Source of the DNA: a bacterium
GTDB taxonomy: Bacteria; Krumholzibacteriota; Krumholzibacteriia; JACNKJ01
Length of the DNA stretch: 64,000 nucleotides
Assembly (NCBI GenBank): GCA_024231955.1
Contig: JAAEPZ010000538.1
Span: 248,001-312,000, forward strand
Reading direction: 5' to 3'
In this document: positions 61,671-64,000 of the stretch, piece by piece
Numbering within the stretch: position 1 is the first letter of the stretch
Layout: each line of letters begins with the position of its first letter
Notes under the pieces: model-generated
The model's input: only the letters and a program-made list of their open reading frames with translations
Told to the model about the DNA's origin: nothing
The model's database searches: none
Program-made: the position numbers and the translations under genes

Positions 61671-61718
61671 GCGCCCGATCCTTAAGTCGATGCCAGAGAG
61701 CTTCGAAGGAGAATGGCC

Positions 61719-61742
61719 ATGATTACGAACGGAAATAGGTAA
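61719..61742 (+). CDS. Candidate 7-codon leader peptide MITNGNR
   Basis: AAGGAG (61706-61711) lies 7 bases before the ATG at 61719. The minigene reads MITNGNR-stop, with Asn codons AAC (61728) and AAT (61734). An ATG at 61713 could add Met-Ala but sits too near the ribosome site. It ends 12 bases before a hairpin with an eight-T run, and the next gene is related to asparagine metabolism. This is the arrangement of an attenuator leader peptide. Two Asn codons are few, so confidence is moderate. Confidence 0.5.
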   Translation: MITNGNR

Positions 61743-61754
61743 AGATGACTCGAT

Positions 61755-61789
61755 GCCGAGAGGTGTCGGGCTTTTTTTTGCCCGTTTTT
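61755..61789 (+). terminator. Candidate attenuator: two mutually exclusive hairpins with T-runs
   Basis: Hairpin A (61755-61771) uses GCC-GA with TC-GGGC, has one bulge and is followed by eight T (61772-61779). Hairpin B (61767-61784) pairs CGGGC with GCCCG, using those eight T as its loop, and is followed by five T. They share 61767-61771, so only one can form. GCCCGA near the transcript 5' end (61673-61678) can also pair with TCGGGC (61766-61771), a possible antiterminator arm. Stabilities were not computed. Confidence 0.5.
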
Positions 61790-61827
61790 CGATGGCCGCA
61801 CAGCATATCAATCGCTACGCCCTTTAA

Positions 61828-61863
61828 ATGACGACAGTGAGCGTCAGAAGGAGAACTAATTGA
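61828..61863 (+). other. Short upstream ORF overlapping the AsnRS-like start
   Basis: ATG at 61828 opens an 11-codon frame (MTTVSVRRRTN) whose final codon is Asn AAT and whose TGA stop overlaps the TTG start at 61860-61862. It has no good ribosome site of its own. It may couple translation or be chance. Confidence 0.25.
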
Positions 61864-63008
61864 AATCCATGATTGACGAACCCAAACCGGAGCCGGTTAT
61901 CCCACTGCAAATTGTGAGTGATCCGCTGCCGCTCAAGCAGCGGCTGCAGGTGCATAACACCGTGGTGCAGCAGATTCGTCACTCCCTGCAACTTGATGGT
62001 TACATCGAGGTGCCGGTGCCCGAATTGACGGCCGCCACCGGCTCTTGCGAAGTTGTCGATTCGATGTTCAGCCTCGACTACTTCGGTGCTCTCGCCTTCC
62101 CCAGACAAACCGGACAGCTCTTCCTGGAGGAGATGATCGACTCGGGGCTGAACGCGGTATACTGCGAGGGCGAAAGCCTGCGCAAGGAGTGGAAGATCGA
62201 TGAGCGGCACCTCACCGAGTTCAAGCTGATCGAGATAGAGAAGCGGGACATGAGTCTGGCCGACCTCTGCGATTTCCAGGAGCGGCTGGTGAAGCGTGTG
62301 GCGTTGAGTTTGTCGGCCGACATGATTGGCGGACGCAACGTAACCCGACTCGATGCGATGATCAACTCGGAGCATCCCCGGCTGACCTATCGCGAGACGC
62401 TGAAGATCCTGAACAGCTGCGGCTGGTCGCTGTCGTTCGGGGACGATCTGAACCGTGAGGCCGAGGCGACGCTTGTACGGCATTGCGGGGGTGTGCCTGT
62501 GCATGTCACCCACTTCCCGGAGAGCCTGAAGTTCTTCAACATGAAGATCGATCGTGACGATCCCGATGTGGTGGAGTGCGTCGATTATATTCTCCCCTAT
62601 TCGGGTAAGACATTCGGCGGTTCCGTGCGCGAGTACGACCACGAGATCCTGAGCCGACGGTTGTATGAGGGGAGCATGTACACGCACCTGATGAATCGGG
62701 CGGGCGAGGCGGCGCAGACGCGCGTCTCCGCCTGCAAGCCCGGCGAGTGCGGACTCGATGTGGAGGAGCTGACGGCCAGGTACCAAGAGGGGATCAAAGC
62801 ATCTTTCGAGGATTATCTGGGTCTGTTCCGCGGGAAGCGGGTGTTGCGGGCCGGATTCGGGTTGGGCGTCGCCCGCTTGCTTCAGTTCTACATGGGGTTG
62901 GATTCGGTGAAGGATGCAGTGATCTTCCCCATGGATCGCCGCAATTTCCAGGTCGATGTCGGCGAAGATGCGGTGGAACCTGTCGAACTGGGTGGCGTGC
63001 GGAGCTGA
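61860..63008 (+). CDS. AsnRS-like class II enzyme without anticodon-binding domain (AS-AR-like asparagine synthetase?)
   Basis: 382 residues from a TTG with AAGGAG 6 bases upstream; the ATG at 61869 is too far from it. Only about 25 residues precede the catalytic core, so the N-terminal OB anticodon-binding domain of AsnRS is missing. Class II motifs are intact: motif 1 VHNTVVQQIRHSLQLDGYIEVPVPEL, motif 2 LRKEWKIDERHLTEFKLIE, motif 3 GFGLGVARLLQFYMG. AsnRS-specific stretches include GQLF, RLDAMI, ILNSCG and FGGSVRE. Archaeal AS-AR has this truncated architecture and makes asparagine from aspartate and ammonia. A tRNA-independent role is therefore likely. The gene is probably controlled by the leader upstream. 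Confidence 0.82.
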   Translation: MKSMIDEPKPEPVIPLQIVSDPLPLKQRLQVHNTVVQQIRHSLQLDGYIEVPVPELTAATGSCEVVDSMFSLDYFGALAFPRQTGQLFLEEMIDSGLNAVYCEGESLRKEWKIDERHLTEFKLIEIEKRDMSLADLCDFQERLVKRVALSLSADMIGGRNVTRLDAMINSEHPRLTYRETLKILNSCGWSLSFGDDLNREAEATLVRHCGGVPVHVTHFPESLKFFNMKIDRDDPDVVECVDYILPYSGKTFGGSVREYDHEILSRRLYEGSMYTHLMNRAGEAAQTRVSACKPGECGLDVEELTARYQEGIKASFEDYLGLFRGKRVLRAGFGLGVARLLQFYMGLDSVKDAVIFPMDRRNFQVDVGEDAVEPVELGGVRS

Positions 63009-63034
63009 TCGCCCGACGTTGTTTCGTTTTGTCG

Positions 63035-63068
63035 CAGCCCCGGCCCCAGTGATCCGGGGCTGTTTGCC
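63035..63068. terminator. Intrinsic terminator between convergent genes
   Basis: CAGCCCCGG (63035-63043) pairs with CCGGGGCTG (63054-63062), followed by TTTGCC. Ends the AsnRS-like gene and possibly the WYL regulator gene. Confidence 0.75.
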
Positions 63069-63070
63069 GT

Positions 63071-63769
63071 CTAGTCGGTGCGCCGATCGTTTTGGTTGAC
63101 CATCCCCGCCATGAACTCCTGCAGACTGCAGCCGGGACCCTCCTCAAACACCTCTTCGAGCATGTGCAGATCGACGATGCGATCGATACGGAAGTTGCGG
63201 TAGTCCCTGCGGAGTTCGCACCAGGCGGTGAGCAGCCAGTCCTTGCCGAAGAAGGTGAGGCAGAGGGGACGAACGGTGCGCGTGCTGCTCTCCCCGTCCA
63301 GCCGTTGGTAGCCGTAGCGGATCTTGCGATGTTTGCGAACGGCGGTGCGCAGGACCGGCAGGGTGCGGGCGACCTCGGTGGAGGGGATGAAGTTGTGTGA
63401 GAAGAGGGCCGAACTCTTGAGGCGCTTGCGCAGATGGTCGGGCAGGATAGTCTCGATCTTGCGCAGGGCGTTGTTCGCCGCACTCTTGAGTTCGGGATCG
63501 GACCACTCGCCGACGGTGCGGGCCCCGAGGACGAGCGCTTCGATCTCCTCCCCGGTGAACATCAGCGGCGGCAGATCGAATCCCCGCCTGAGCGCATAGC
63601 CGAGTCCGGCCTCCCCCTCGATCGGCACACCAGAGAGGATGAGATCGCGGACATCGCGATAGATCGTCCGCTCGGAGACATCCAGCTCCCGGGCCAGATG
63701 CGCGGCGGTGGTGATGCGTCGCAGACGGAGTATCTGGATGATCTGGAAAAGGCGATCGGCGCGACGCAT
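63071..63769 (-). CDS. YafY-type HTH/WYL-domain transcriptional regulator
   Basis: 232 residues; GAGGGGGG lies 7 bases before the ATG at 63769. The N-terminal winged helix (RRADRLFQIIQILRLRRITTAAHLARELDVSERTIYRDVRDLILSG-type, about 1-50) is followed by the WYL domain (about 135-215; here the hallmark is degenerate, with IRYGYQRLDGE and RTVRPLCLTFFGKDWLLTAWCELRRDYRNFRIDRI). WYL domains bind small ligands or nucleic acids. The VOC gene behind it on the same strand is the likely target. Confidence 0.9.
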   Translation of the reverse strand: MRRADRLFQIIQILRLRRITTAAHLARELDVSERTIYRDVRDLILSGVPIEGEAGLGYALRRGFDLPPLMFTGEEIEALVLGARTVGEWSDPELKSAANNALRKIETILPDHLRKRLKSSALFSHNFIPSTEVARTLPVLRTAVRKHRKIRYGYQRLDGESSTRTVRPLCLTFFGKDWLLTAWCELRRDYRNFRIDRIVDLHMLEEVFEEGPGCSLQEFMAGMVNQNDRRTD

Positions 63770-63852
63770 CCATCCCCCCTCGGGAAGCTGAACTCACGAA
63801 ACAGAAGAGATCCGGGGATGCAAGTGAACTGCCTCCCCGGACCCTGAATGAC

Positions 63853-64000
63853 TCACCCCTTACAATCGGCGGCTGGGATCTCCTGATAGATGTACAGACT
63901 GATGCCGATGGGGTCGACCATGATCGCACTGCGGTCGCCCCAGTGGTTGTCCTTGGGCGGCTGAACGAACTCGACATCCATATCGACCAGACGCTGGTGT
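63853..64000 (-). CDS. VOC (glyoxalase/bleomycin-resistance) family protein, C-terminal part
   Basis: The frame is open from the right edge to a TGA at 63855-63853, so only the last 48 residues are inside the window. They read HQRLVDMDVEFVQPPKDNHW then GDRSAIMVDPIGISLYIYQE, with the VOC features P-x-x-x-x-WGDR and DP-x-G before the last strand. Enzyme or binding role cannot be told from this end. It lies 84 bases upstream of the WYL regulator in transcription order. Confidence 0.7.
   Translation of the reverse strand, partial: HQRLVDMDVEFVQPPKDNHWGDRSAIMVDPIGISLYIYQEIPAADCKG

Noticed and set aside
61713..61730. Similarity of the leader minigene to the start of lacZ-alpha in cloning vectors
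   Set aside because: ATGGCCATGATTACGAA differs from the vector start by one base, but nothing around it matches vector or lac sequence. Chance resemblance is more likely than contamination.

Overview
The window looks like a chromosomal segment of a moderately GC-rich (about 60% by eye) Gram-negative bacterium of the FCB (Fibrobacteres-Chlorobi-Bacteroidetes) superphylum, possibly one of the lineages known mainly from metagenomes such as Krumholzibacteriota, Latescibacterota or Eisenbacteria. This placement is inference. It rests on a secreted protein ending in an FlgD-Ig/type IX-like sorting domain (NYPNPFNP motif), a BatA-like vWA protein, DUF4159, DUF4175, DUF4097 and DUF3667 proteins, a secreted protein of the family labelled 'asparagine synthetase B' in Bacteroidetes, and many lipoproteins and outer-membrane barrels. 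No rRNA, tRNA, CRISPR array, IS element or prophage was seen.

Layout. 1-3240: the end of a membrane anti-sigma-like gene and two secreted HEAT-repeat proteins. 3452-4333: a tandem SRPBCC protein. 4440-10285: a TetR-controlled operon with a LolA-like periplasmic protein, two FtsX-type permeases, an ATPase and a predicted outer-membrane barrel, followed by a RidA-family protein. 10878-13594: a BatA-like vWA protein and a small membrane protein. 13846-16674: a large beta-helix exoprotein. 16769-19376 (minus): MFS and Na+-symporter transporters. 19620-20056: two small orphan genes. 20156-22433 (minus): a BlaI/M56 regulatory pair whose peptidase is fused to a LamG domain. 22821-30740: mfd, three SurA/PpiC chaperones and an S4 protein. 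30819-32993 (minus): a CPA2 antiporter with an RGG-like tail. 33228-35670: a DUF4097 protein and a dicarboxylate symporter. 35756-39337: holB-ricT-tatD-rsmA, each overlapping the next by 4 bp. 39364-45301: a barrel, two lipoproteins, a polysaccharide deacetylase-like protein and a secreted protein. 45377-48015: secD-secF. 48109-48906 (minus): DUF3667. 49090-61613: a long operon with a 1529-residue NtrY-like kinase, DUF4159, DUF4175, TPR and 'AsnB-like' envelope proteins. 61642-63008: a leader region and an AsnRS-like gene. 63071-64000 (minus): a WYL-type regulator and the end of a VOC protein.

How the genes work together. Most operons serve the cell envelope: lipoprotein or lipid export, periplasmic folding, Sec translocation and envelope sensing. 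The housekeeping core (mfd, holB-ricT-tatD-rsmA, secDF) is ordinary.

The most interesting single signal is the 61642-61871 leader. A consensus-like promoter is followed by a 7-codon minigene with two Asn codons and its own ribosome binding site, then by two overlapping, mutually exclusive hairpins with T-runs. This sits directly before an AsnRS-like gene that lacks the anticodon-binding domain, the architecture of archaeal asparagine synthetase AS-AR. It suggests asparagine-responsive attenuation. Second is the orphan-kinase/DUF4159/DUF4175 operon. Third is a membrane antiporter carrying an RNA-binding-protein-like RGG tail. All readings were made by eye, without database searches or folding software.
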